Shown here in pieces: positions 49,085-57,064 of a DNA stretch of 64,000 nucleotides. A program made the position numbers and the translations under genes. Positions within the stretch are counted from its first letter, which is position 1, and every line of letters starts with the position of its first letter. The notes below the pieces were generated by a model, which saw only the letters and a program-made list of their open reading frames with translations, did not search any database and was not told the DNA's origin. Origin of the DNA: Leucobacter chromiiresistens (GTDB taxonomy: Bacteria; Actinomycetota; Actinomycetes; Actinomycetales; Microbacteriaceae); NCBI RefSeq assembly GCF_900102345.1, contig NZ_FNKB01000001.1:682001-746000 (forward strand), given 5' to 3'.

Positions 49085-51202
49085 TCACGCCGAGCGGCGC
49101 AGCAGCCAGACGAAGTAGGGGGCGCCGACGAGCGCCAGCATGAGCCCCGCCGGCAGCTGCGCGGGCGAGATGAGGGTGCGCCCGAGCGTGTCGGCGACGC
49201 ACACGAGCAGTGCGCCGAGCAGCATCGACACCGGGATGATGCGGGTGTGCCGGGCGCCGACGACGGCGCGCGCGAGGTGCGGGGCGACGAGGCCGACGAA
49301 GCCGATGACGCCGACCGCGACCACGCTGACCGCCGCCAACGCCGCCGCTATCGCGAGCAGCGAGAACCGCGTCTTCTCGACCCCGATGCCAAGGATGCGC
49401 GGCGTGTCCTCGTCGACGGCGAGCAGGTCGAGGTGGCGGCGCAGCCCGATGAGGATCGGCAGGGCGACCACCAGCGCGATCGCCACCGGCAGCACGTCGC
49501 CGAGCGATCTGCCGTAGGTCGTGCCCGAGAGCCAGGTGAGGATGCGCGGCGCGTTCCACGGGTCGGCGCGCAGCAGGAGGAAGGTGGTGACCGCGGTCAG
49601 CCCGTAGCCGCAGCCGATGCCGATGAGCACGAAGCGGTCGGGCAGCATGCCGCCGCGCCACGAGAGCAGCGCGATGACGGCGAACGTGGCGAGGCCGCAG
49701 GCGACGGCCAGCGCGATGAGCAACGGCCGGCCGCCGCCGCCGGTCACGGCGATCACGGCGCCGAGCCCGGCGCCCGCGGTGATGCCGAGCAGGCCGGGCT
49801 CGGCGAGCGGGTTGCGCACGGTGGACTGCACCACGCAGCCCGAGAGCGCGAGCGCCGCCCCCGCGAGGAGTGCGGCAGCGACGCGCGGCACGCGCTCGTC
49901 GAGGGCGCGGGCGACGAGGTCGGGCGCGATCCCCTGCGCCCAGAGGACGAGGTCGCCGGTGCGCAGCCAGAGGCTGCCGGCGAGCAGGCCGACGACCGCG
50001 GCGGCCACGAGGAGGGCCGCGGCCGCCGCGACCACCACGCCGAGGCGGCGCCGGGAGCGCCCGGGGGCTTTCGCCTGCGGCGGGTTGCGCACCCCTCCGG
50101 CGTCGCGCATGCGCAGCGCGAGCACCACGATCACGACCGCCCCGAGCAGCGCCGTCGGAATGCCGGTGGGCACCGAGGTCGCCCCCTCGGCGCCGAGGAT
50201 GGCGCGGAGGCCCGCGTCGGCGAGTAGGATGAGGAGCGCGCCGAGCAGCCCCGAGACCGGAATGAGGAGGAGGTGCCGGGCGACGGGCCGCACCCGCGCC
50301 GCGATGAGGCGCGCGAGCACGGGGGCGCCGAGGCCGACGAACGCGATGGGGCCCGCGAGCATCACGGCGGTGCTCGTGAGCAGCACGGCGCCGAGCACGG
50401 CGACGAGGCGGGTCGCGCGGATCGGCACTCCCACCGCCGATGCGGTGTCGTCTCCGAGGCCGAGCACGTCGAGCCGGCGCGCGAGCAGGAGCGCCGCCGC
50501 CAGGACGACGACGATGAGCGGCGCGGCCCGCAGGGCGGCGTCGATGTTGAGCTGGGCCAGCGATCCGCTGCCCCACGCGAAGAGCCCGGTGGTGTTCTCC
50601 CGGAACAGGATGAGCAGCATCGCGGTGCCGGCGTCGAGGGCCATCGCGAGCGCCGAGCCGGCGAGGATCAGCCGGGTCGTGCCCGTGCCCGCCGTGCTGC
50701 CGGCGAGGGCGAGCACGAGCGCGGCGGCCGCGAGCCCGCCGATGAACGCGACCCCTCCGGAGGCCCAGAGCGGCAGGGAGAGGCCGAGGGCCGCGACCGC
50801 GGTGAGTGCGAAGTACGATCCCGCGGTCACGGCGAGCGTGTCGGGGGAGGCGAGCTGGTTGCGCGTGATGGACTGCAGCAGCGCGCCGGCGGCTCCGAGC
50901 GCGAAGCCGACGGCGACTCCGGCTGCGAGGCGGGGGAGGCGGGAGCCGGTGAGCACGTCGCCCACGGGCACGCCGTTCACCGACTCGCGGGCGCCGCCGG
51001 CGTACCGGACCAGATCCCAGACGCCGACACCCGACGTGCCCTGCGTGAGGTGCCACGCCCCGACCGCCACCACCACGACCAGGAGGGCGGCGAGCACCGC
51101 GATCCCGCCGGCGCTTCCGCGCAGGCCGAGATCGCGGGCGCCCGAGCCCGGTGATCCCGTGCCGCGCGCCGCCGCGGTCGCCGGAGCGGTGCTCGCCGTC
51201 AT
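49085..51202 (-). CDS. fused FecCD-type iron-siderophore/heme ABC permease
   Basis: A 705-residue permease made of two FecCD domains in tandem, as in FhuB: domain one about 35-365 and domain two about 385-705, with about 20 helices. Each half has the conserved loop for the ATPase (GAALQSITRNQLASPD and GCVVQSTVRNPLAEPG) and a PHLARAVVG or APVLARLIA segment. It imports ferric siderophore or heme delivered by the binding lipoprotein encoded 13 nt upstream. It is the last gene of the transporter operon under probable iron control. Confidence 0.92.
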   Translation of the reverse strand: MTASTAPATAAARGTGSPGSGARDLGLRGSAGGIAVLAALLVVVVAVGAWHLTQGTSGVGVWDLVRYAGGARESVNGVPVGDVLTGSRLPRLAAGVAVGFALGAAGALLQSITRNQLASPDTLAVTAGSYFALTAVAALGLSLPLWASGGVAFIGGLAAAALVLALAGSTAGTGTTRLILAGSALAMALDAGTAMLLILFRENTTGLFAWGSGSLAQLNIDAALRAAPLIVVVLAAALLLARRLDVLGLGDDTASAVGVPIRATRLVAVLGAVLLTSTAVMLAGPIAFVGLGAPVLARLIAARVRPVARHLLLIPVSGLLGALLILLADAGLRAILGAEGATSVPTGIPTALLGAVVIVVLALRMRDAGGVRNPPQAKAPGRSRRRLGVVVAAAAALLVAAAVVGLLAGSLWLRTGDLVLWAQGIAPDLVARALDERVPRVAAALLAGAALALSGCVVQSTVRNPLAEPGLLGITAGAGLGAVIAVTGGGGRPLLIALAVACGLATFAVIALLSWRGGMLPDRFVLIGIGCGYGLTAVTTFLLLRADPWNAPRILTWLSGTTYGRSLGDVLPVAIALVVALPILIGLRRHLDLLAVDEDTPRILGIGVEKTRFSLLAIAAALAAVSVVAVGVIGFVGLVAPHLARAVVGARHTRIIPVSMLLGALLVCVADTLGRTLISPAQLPAGLMLALVGAPYFVWLLRRSA

Positions 51203-51215
51203 CGCGATCCGCCCG

Positions 51216-52268
51216 TTACTTCTGGAGGATCACATCGACGAAGGCGTCGACGGCCTGCTCGCCCGAGATCGGGCCGCCCGCGCCCCAGACGCCCGCGGGG
51301 AACGCCTGCGCGCGGCCCTCCTGCACGGCGGGGAGCGACGTCCAGATCGCGCTCTTCTCGAGCTCGTCGGTCCAGTCGCCCTCGTTCGAGTAGAAGAGGT
51401 TCGCGTCGCCGACGGCGGTGAGGCCCTCGATGTCGGTCTGCGCGAGGCCGTAGGCGGGGTCGACGCCGCCGCTGCCGTACGCCTCGTTGATGTCGTCGCT
51501 CCACGCCGGTGTGAGCCCGAGCTCGGTGCCGAACGCGGTGAACAGCGCGCCCTCGCCGTAGGGGCGGATCACGAGGTTGCTGCCCTCGACCCAGCCGTCG
51601 AAGAAGACGAAGTCGGTGGTGGGCAGGTCGGCGCCCGCGACCTCCGCCTTCGCGTCGGCGAGGTGCTGGTCGAAGTCGGCGAGCACCTGATCGGCGCGCT
51701 CCGTGCGCCCGGTCGCCTCGGCGATGAGCGAGAACACGTTCTTCATGTTGCCGATCGGGTCGGAGGCGTCGGCGCCGACGGTGACGAGCACCGGCACCTC
51801 GCTCTCCTGCTCGAGCGTCTGCACGATGTCGGCGTCGGCCTCGAACGCCTCGACGATGATGAGGTCGGGGTCGGCCCCGTAGAGCGCATCGAGGTCGGGC
51901 TCGCCGCGGGTGCCGAGGTCGACGACGTCTTCGGGCAGCTGCTCGGCGCTCACCCACGTGGCGTAGCCCTCGGGGTCGGAGACCGCGACGGGGGCGACGC
52001 AGAGGGTCATGGCGTCCTCCGCCTGCTGCCACTCGAGCACGGCGACGCGCTCGGCGGGCGCGTCGAGCTGCATGGTGCGGCCGACGCCGTCGGTGAGCTC
52101 GATCGGGCCGGTCGACGTGGCGGTCGAGTCGTTCTGGCAGGCCTCGGATGCGGCGCGGGGGGCGTCGTCGCTGCCGGCCTCGACGGTCGTCGTGCCGCAG
52201 CCTGCGGCGATGAACGCCACGGCTGTGACGGCCGCGGCTGCGGCTGCGGTGCGGAGGGCGCGGATCAT
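51216..52268 (-). CDS. iron-siderophore/heme ABC transporter substrate-binding lipoprotein
   Basis: A 350-residue protein; ATG 52268 follows AGAGGACC, and the longer open frame upstream is spurious. The signal peptide ends in a lipobox AAGC (Cys24). The periplasmic-binding-protein type III fold shows ERVAVLEWQQAED, DLGTRGEPDLDALYGADPDLIIVE and NVFSLIAEATG, as in FecB/FhuD/BtuF proteins. An iron-siderophore substrate is likely, though heme is possible because an HtaA protein is nearby. It lies between the ATPase gene and the permease gene. Confidence 0.92.
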   Translation of the reverse strand: MIRALRTAAAAAAVTAVAFIAAGCGTTTVEAGSDDAPRAASEACQNDSTATSTGPIELTDGVGRTMQLDAPAERVAVLEWQQAEDAMTLCVAPVAVSDPEGYATWVSAEQLPEDVVDLGTRGEPDLDALYGADPDLIIVEAFEADADIVQTLEQESEVPVLVTVGADASDPIGNMKNVFSLIAEATGRTERADQVLADFDQHLADAKAEVAGADLPTTDFVFFDGWVEGSNLVIRPYGEGALFTAFGTELGLTPAWSDDINEAYGSGGVDPAYGLAQTDIEGLTAVGDANLFYSNEGDWTDELEKSAIWTSLPAVQEGRAQAFPAGVWGAGGPISGEQAVDAFVDVILQK

Positions 52269-52333
52269 GGGGGTCCTCTCGGAGGGGGTGGATGGGGGTG
52301 GAGCTGAAGCTGCGGGGGCGACGCGCTGCGGGG

Positions 52334-53227
52334 TCACCGTCGGGCGGCGCCGGCCGCAACCGGCGCCGCTGCGGTGCGGGGGGCGTGCCTGCTGACCGGG
52401 TCGACGCGCACGCGGCCGGTGCGCTCGTCGACGTCGACCTCGACGGGGATGCCGTACACCTCGGTGAGGTGCTCGGCGGTGAGCACGTCGGCGGGCGAGC
52501 CCGATGCGCGCACGCGACCGTGATCCATCAAGACGACGTGGTCGGCGACCCGCGCCGCGTGGTCGAGGTCGTGCAGCACGATGCCGACCGCGACGCCGGT
52601 CTGCTCGACGAGGTCTCTGACGAGGTCGAGGGTCTCGATCTGGTAGCGCAGGTCGAGATGGTTCGTGGGCTCGTCGAGCAGCACCGCTCCGGTCTGCTGG
52701 GCGACGCAGGCGGCCAGCCACACGCGCTGCATCTCGCCGCCCGACAGCTCGCCGACGGGGCGCGTCGCCATGTCGCGCACGCCGGTCGCGCCGAGGGCGT
52801 GATCGATCGCGCGGCGGTCCGCCTCGGTGAGGCCGGCGAACCGGCGGCGGTGCGGGTGGCGGCCGAACGCGACGACCTCGCCGACGGTGAGGCCCCGCGG
52901 CGCCGGGCGGGACTGCGAGAAGAGGGTGACCTCGTGCGCGAATTCGCGGGCGGTGAGCATCGAGACGGGTCGCGGCTCGGAGCTGCCGGCGCCCGTGATG
53001 GTGACTGCGCCGCTGGGGGCGGGGTGGAGGCGTGCGAGGGCGCGCAGCAGGGTCGATTTGCCGCTGCCGTTGGGCCCGACGAGGGCGGTGGCGCGGCCCG
53101 GCTGCAGCGAGACCGACACGTCGTGCACGACGGCGGTCTTGCCGTAGGCGAGGTCGAGGTGATCGCCGGTCAGCGTGACGGGCGTGCAGGCCGGGGCAGA
53201 CGCGGTCGCAGGTGCGGCTGGGGGCAT
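52334..53227 (-). CDS. ABC transporter ATP-binding protein for iron-siderophore/heme uptake
   Basis: A 297-residue ATPase from ATG 53227 (an upstream in-frame start at 53287 overlaps the iron box and is less likely). Walker A is GPNGSGKST, the signature is LSGGE, Walker B is VLLDEPT and the switch His is in VLHDLDHA. DHVVLMDHGRVRASG is typical of FecE/FhuC. The last 20 residues are Ala-rich. It is the first gene of the operon, with a DtxR/IdeR-like box 62 bp upstream of the start, so iron should repress it. Confidence 0.93.
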   Translation of the reverse strand: MPPAAPATASAPACTPVTLTGDHLDLAYGKTAVVHDVSVSLQPGRATALVGPNGSGKSTLLRALARLHPAPSGAVTITGAGSSEPRPVSMLTAREFAHEVTLFSQSRPAPRGLTVGEVVAFGRHPHRRRFAGLTEADRRAIDHALGATGVRDMATRPVGELSGGEMQRVWLAACVAQQTGAVLLDEPTNHLDLRYQIETLDLVRDLVEQTGVAVGIVLHDLDHAARVADHVVLMDHGRVRASGSPADVLTAEHLTEVYGIPVEVDVDERTGRVRVDPVSRHAPRTAAAPVAAGAARR

Positions 53228-53288
53228 GGGGCGGATCCTGAATCGATAGGAGCGGTGCGGCGCTTCCGAGTCGGTTGCTCCGAGCAAC

Positions 53289-53307
53289 TTAGGGCAGCCT
53301 TGCTTAC
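53289..53307. promoter_or_regulatory. DtxR/IdeR-like iron box upstream of the ABC operon
   Basis: TTAGGGCAGCCTTGCTTAC agrees with the 19-bp consensus TWAGGTTAGSCTAACCTWA at 13 positions, including the full left TTAGG and the central AGCCT. It lies upstream of the ABC ATPase gene and the divergent MmcQ-like gene. Confidence 0.6.
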
Positions 53308-53420
53308 ATCAGACAGTTGTCGACGCGCTTCCTCTGCAATTTCCATGCGCCGGCTGGACCGGCGGGATGCGCGCGGCGTCTCCAGTGGCGGGGGCGCCGA
53401 CCGTGCGCGAGAATCGATGC

Positions 53421-53804
53421 GTGGACGGCGAGACGATGCAGCGGCGAGCCGCATTGCGCGCGGACGAGCTGCCGGGCGCGGCCCTCGAGCACCCCTTCGG
53501 CCCCGATTTCGACGTCTTCAAGGTCTGCGGCAAGGTCTTCATGCTGATGTCGGATCTGCGCGGCACCCCGATCGTGACCGTGAAATCGGCGCCGGCCGAC
53601 GCGAACGTGCTTCGGGAGGCCTACCCCGAGATCACGCCGGGCTATCACATGAACAAGCGCCACTGGATCACCGTCACCGGAGGCGGAGCGCTCGCACCCG
53701 AGCTGCTCGACGATCTCGTGACGGAGTCGTACCTGCTCGTCGTCGAGACACTGCCGCGGCGGCTGCGGCCCGTGGACCCCGCGACCTTCGGGCGCCGCGC
53801 ATAG
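53421..53804 (+). CDS. MmcQ/YjbR family DNA-binding-like protein
   Basis: A 127-residue protein from GTG 53421; the upstream in-frame ATG at 53367 would add 18 atypical residues. The pattern LPGAALEHPFGPDFDVFKVCGKVFML and the end PGYHMNKRHWITV are diagnostic of the MmcQ/YjbR (CyaY-like fold) family. Function is poorly known; a DNA- or ligand-binding role has been proposed for the family. It is divergent from the iron-uptake operon and ends in a strong hairpin. Confidence 0.88.
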   Translation: MDGETMQRRAALRADELPGAALEHPFGPDFDVFKVCGKVFMLMSDLRGTPIVTVKSAPADANVLREAYPEITPGYHMNKRHWITVTGGGALAPELLDDLVTESYLLVVETLPRRLRPVDPATFGRRA

Positions 53805-53806
53805 CG

Positions 53807-53839
53807 CTGCCCCGCGACTCGACGAGAGTCGCGGGGCAG
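53807..53839. terminator. hairpin terminator between MmcQ-like and HtaA genes
   Basis: A perfect 14-bp stem (53807-53820 with 53826-53839) with a 5-nt loop starts 2 nt after the MmcQ stop and precedes the end of the convergent HtaA gene. Confidence 0.75.
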
Positions 53840-53860
53840 TCGCCGAGCGGGCGGGTGCGC

Positions 53861-56053
53861 TCAGCGCGCGGAGCGGCGCACCGCGCTGCCACCGAGCACG
53901 AGGGCGCCGGCCAGCAGGAGCGCGGCGGCGACCCACGCCCACGGCGCGATGGGCGCGCCCGTCGCGGCGAGCTCGGCCGAACCCGACAGTGCGGAGGCGG
54001 AAGCGGGAGCCGCCTCGCCGCTCGCGTCGGGGATCGGCGTCGCGCCGGGGCCGTCATCGGCGGTTCCTGCAGCGCCGCCGTCGGCTGCGCCGGCCGCGGC
54101 GCCGTCAGCGCCGCTGTCAGCCGATCCGGCCGCGCCGCCCGCGCCGCCGTCAGCGCCGCCGTCAGCCGATCCGGCTGATCCACCCGCGCCACCGTCAGCG
54201 CCGCCGTCGGCCGTCTCGCCGGCGTCGGCCGCGACCGTCGCCGTCACCGAGAACGGCAGGGGCACCTTCTCGGCGTCCATGGCCGCGCCGGTCGTCAGCC
54301 ACCACGGCTGCAGCTGCGGATCGAGCCACTGCACGAAGTCGGCGGGGTAGGAGTCGGGGTACGTGCGCCCGCCGAGTTCGAGGGCGCGCCCGGCGAACTC
54401 GGGCGTCGCGGTCATGGTGAGCCGGTCGCCGTCGCGCGAGACCTCGGCGTTCGAGAAGGTCGCGAGGGTCACGCGCCGGTAGCCGTCGCTCGCGAGCGAG
54501 CCGGTGACGCGCCACGCGACGTCGAACGACAGCGACCCGGTGCCGTCGGCGGCGATCTGCAGGCGCGGGTTGCCGAGAATCGTGCTGACCTCGGGTGCGA
54601 GGCCCGGGTAGTGCTGCACGAAGATGCCGTCGCGCCACACGAGGTCCGCGGCCCCCGTCGCGGTGTCGACCCACCCGGCGCCGTCGGCGAAGGCGAACTC
54701 CGCGTTCTCACGGGTGGTCGCGCCGAGCGGGCGCGGCGACCACGCCAGCATGTAGTCGTTGACCGCCCAGGCGAGCCCGCCGTCGTCGATCGTCGTCGCC
54801 TCGGCGGGCGCGTCGCCCGGCTCGGGTGCGGCCGGGCCCTCCCAGGGGCCGTTCTCCGCCGGCGGCTCGGGCTCCGCCTCCTGCCCGGGCGTGACGGCGC
54901 GCTGCGTCGGCTCGACGATGTCGCCCGTCCGCACGAGCTCGCTCAGCCGGTCGGTGTAGGGGTGGGTCACGAAGATGCGCGATCCCCCGGCGCCGATGCC
55001 GAGGCCCCAGGTGTCGGCATTGCCCGACCCGGTGCCGCCGGTCACGCCCGCCGCGGTGAAGTCGACGGCCTGCTGCGCCGTCCAGGTGTCGGGGCTGATG
55101 ACGGAGACCGCGTTCGAGAAGCCGTCGGTCGTGAAGACCTCGTGCGTGGTGGGGTCGACCTCCATCTCGTACACGTTCTCGCCGACCTCGATCGGCGATC
55201 CGACGAAGCGGCCGTCGGCGACGCGCAGGCTCACGACCTTGGAGCGCTCCCAGGAGTCGGTGAGCGTGGGCGACACCGCGATGTGCAGCTCGCCCAGCCC
55301 CTCGTCCATCGCGAGGGCCGCCGCGCGGCCGCCGACCGGCGCCCCGTCGACGACGAGGGCGGAGACGGGGAACGCCAGGGAGTCGACCCAGGTGCTCGTG
55401 ATGGTGCTGTACCCGGTGATCACCTTCGCGCGGCCCTCGGCGATCCAGATCATGTGGTTCGCCGCGTCGTAGACCGCATCCTTGATGAGCGGGTAGCGCT
55501 CCGTGCTGATCGCGATCGGCGCGGAGACCTCGCCGGTGGCGGGGTTCACGCGGGTGAGGGCGCTCGAGTCGTAGACGTACAGCAGGCCGGTGTCGCGATC
55601 CTCGACCATGCCGCTCGGCAGTGCGGGCACGCCGGCGATCTCGCGCACGTCGTGCTCGGCGGAGTCGAGGTCGACGACGCTGATCGTTCCGGTGCGGGAG
55701 TGCGAGACGTACAGGCTGCGGCCGTCGGCGCTCAGCACGAGGTCGGAGGGCTCGGCCTTCGGCAGGTCGATGACCTCGGCCGAGGGGGCGCCCGTCTGCA
55801 TGTCGAACCAGGCGATCTGCCCGCGGGGGGTGCCGCCCGTGCTGCTGTCGACGGTGACGTAGACGCGCTGGCGGGCGTCGTCGACGACGGCGGTGCGGCT
55901 GACCTCGCCGACGCCGTGCGTGCCGGCGAGGGCGAACTGCGATGCGGCCGCGTGGGCGGGCTGCGGCATGAGGATGAGGGCGAGCCCGCCGAGCAGGAGC
56001 GCGGTGAGCGCGACGGCGAGGGCTCGGAGCGGGAGGGGGGCGTGGGTTCGCAT
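53861..56053 (-). CDS. beta-propeller-HtaA heme-binding surface protein with LAATG sorting signal
   Basis: A 730-residue secreted protein from ATG 56053. A signal peptide (to about residue 37, AHAA) is followed by a YVTN/NHL-like beta-propeller (about 40-380). An HtaA domain (about 421-604, DDGGLAWAVNDYMLAWSP start, FVQWLDPQ...PLPFSV end) may bind heme. A 90-residue Gly/Ala/Asp repeat linker follows. The C-terminus is a sorting signal: LAATG near residue 695, a hydrophobic helix and the tail RRSAR. It likely feeds heme to the ABC transporter. An iron box lies 53 bp upstream. Confidence 0.88.
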   Translation of the reverse strand: MRTHAPLPLRALAVALTALLLGGLALILMPQPAHAAASQFALAGTHGVGEVSRTAVVDDARQRVYVTVDSSTGGTPRGQIAWFDMQTGAPSAEVIDLPKAEPSDLVLSADGRSLYVSHSRTGTISVVDLDSAEHDVREIAGVPALPSGMVEDRDTGLLYVYDSSALTRVNPATGEVSAPIAISTERYPLIKDAVYDAANHMIWIAEGRAKVITGYSTITSTWVDSLAFPVSALVVDGAPVGGRAAALAMDEGLGELHIAVSPTLTDSWERSKVVSLRVADGRFVGSPIEVGENVYEMEVDPTTHEVFTTDGFSNAVSVISPDTWTAQQAVDFTAAGVTGGTGSGNADTWGLGIGAGGSRIFVTHPYTDRLSELVRTGDIVEPTQRAVTPGQEAEPEPPAENGPWEGPAAPEPGDAPAEATTIDDGGLAWAVNDYMLAWSPRPLGATTRENAEFAFADGAGWVDTATGAADLVWRDGIFVQHYPGLAPEVSTILGNPRLQIAADGTGSLSFDVAWRVTGSLASDGYRRVTLATFSNAEVSRDGDRLTMTATPEFAGRALELGGRTYPDSYPADFVQWLDPQLQPWWLTTGAAMDAEKVPLPFSVTATVAADAGETADGGADGGAGGSAGSADGGADGGAGGAAGSADSGADGAAAGAADGGAAGTADDGPGATPIPDASGEAAPASASALSGSAELAATGAPIAPWAWVAAALLLAGALVLGGSAVRRSAR
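54060..54235 (-). repeat. GC-rich repeats encoding the Gly/Ala/Asp linker
   Basis: Multiple imperfect copies of a unit containing GCCGCCGTCAGCCGATCCGG encode the ADGGADGGAGG-type linker of the HtaA protein. The array is likely to vary in length between strains. Confidence 0.6.
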
Positions 56054-56105
56054 GCGGCGATCTCTCTGGAGGAGGCGGGTGGACAGACCGCTCATCATAC
56101 GAAAG

Positions 56106-56124
56106 TTAGGTTACCCTTCACAAC
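56106..56124. promoter_or_regulatory. DtxR/IdeR-like iron box upstream of the HtaA gene
   Basis: TTAGGTTACCCTTCACAAC has a perfect left half-site (TTAGGTTA) and agrees with the 19-bp consensus at 12 positions. It is 53 bp before the HtaA start codon and overlaps the stop of the methyltransferase-like gene. Confidence 0.6.
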
Positions 56125-57026
56125 GTCCGATCATCTCCCGCGTGTCCCGCGTTGCGCGGGCGCGGGATCCGCGGCAGCCAGCACGCCACGTCGCGCGCAT
56201 AGGCGTCGAACTCCCCGCCGAACCGCGCGCGCAGATCCGCCTCCTCATGCGGCCTGATCGCGTGATTCCAGAAGAGCGACCCCGCGAGGGCGTACGCGAC
56301 CACGAGCCACGAGCCCAGCAGGAGACCCACGCCGACGCCCTGCGCGATCCCCGCGAGCGCCATGGGATTGCGCACCCAGCGGTACGGGCCGACCACGACG
56401 AGGCGCCGCGCAGCGGCCGAGGGCAGCGGCGTCCCCTCACCGCGCGTCGACATGGCGAGCGCCGACCAGATGCCGAGGGCGCTCGCCGCCGCGAAGCAGA
56501 CGCCGCCGATCGCGCCCCACACGAGGGGCGCCGGAGGGGAGAGCCGCACCCCCCAACGGGCCTCCAGCACCGCGATGCCGAGCGGCAGCACGCCGAGGAA
56601 GACGACCCAGAAGACGACCAGCTGCCGCGCCGTCCGCGCCGCATTGCGGCGTTCGGTCGCGCGCTCCGCCTCGCGGAAGGCGAACGGGCCGACGAGCAGC
56701 CGCTCGGTCGGCAGGCGGCCGCAGCGCAGCAGCACGCCCGCCCCGATGCTTCCGACCGCTGCCGCCAGCATCGCGATCGCGCCCCACCCCGCGAGCCCGG
56801 TGAGCGTCGCGTACCCCGACATGCCGGCGGCGACGAGCAGCGTCCAGGGCACCGCGATCCACGCGGCCCAGCGCGCGCCGAGGGCGACGAGCAGCGAGGC
56901 CGCGACGAAGAGGGGCAGGTCGAAGGCCGCCACGATCACCGGGTCGAGACCGCCCAGCGTGGCCCGTCGCACCCCGGGTACCGAGAAGACGCCCACCCAC
57001 CACAGCGCCCCGGCCGCCGCCTGCAC
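56118..57026 (-). CDS. membrane protein with isoprenylcysteine carboxyl methyltransferase-like domain
   Basis: About 302 residues from GTG 57026; homologue-like sequence (AAARGYFAVQ) continues upstream in frame, so the start may be an unusual codon near the luxR stop. There are about six to seven helices. The C-terminal third has VVGPYRWVRNPMALAGIAQGVGVGL and an FGGEFDAYARDVACWLPR end, the SAM-binding pattern of the ICMT/phospholipid methyltransferase group. The substrate is unknown. It directly follows the LuxR-type regulator on the same strand. Confidence 0.8.
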   Translation of the reverse strand: MQAAAGALWWVGVFSVPGVRRATLGGLDPVIVAAFDLPLFVAASLLVALGARWAAWIAVPWTLLVAAGMSGYATLTGLAGWGAIAMLAAAVGSIGAGVLLRCGRLPTERLLVGPFAFREAERATERRNAARTARQLVVFWVVFLGVLPLGIAVLEARWGVRLSPPAPLVWGAIGGVCFAAASALGIWSALAMSTRGEGTPLPSAAARRLVVVGPYRWVRNPMALAGIAQGVGVGLLLGSWLVVAYALAGSLFWNHAIRPHEEADLRARFGGEFDAYARDVACWLPRIPRPRNAGHAGDDRTL

Positions 57027-57064
57027 CGCGAAGTATCCGCGGGCCGCGGCGCCGCTCCGAGTGC

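Noticed and set aside
54060-54235. Possible CRISPR-like repeats
   Set aside because: The repeats are inside a coding frame, have no unique spacers and encode a Gly/Ala/Asp linker. No CRISPR array or cas gene was seen anywhere in the window.
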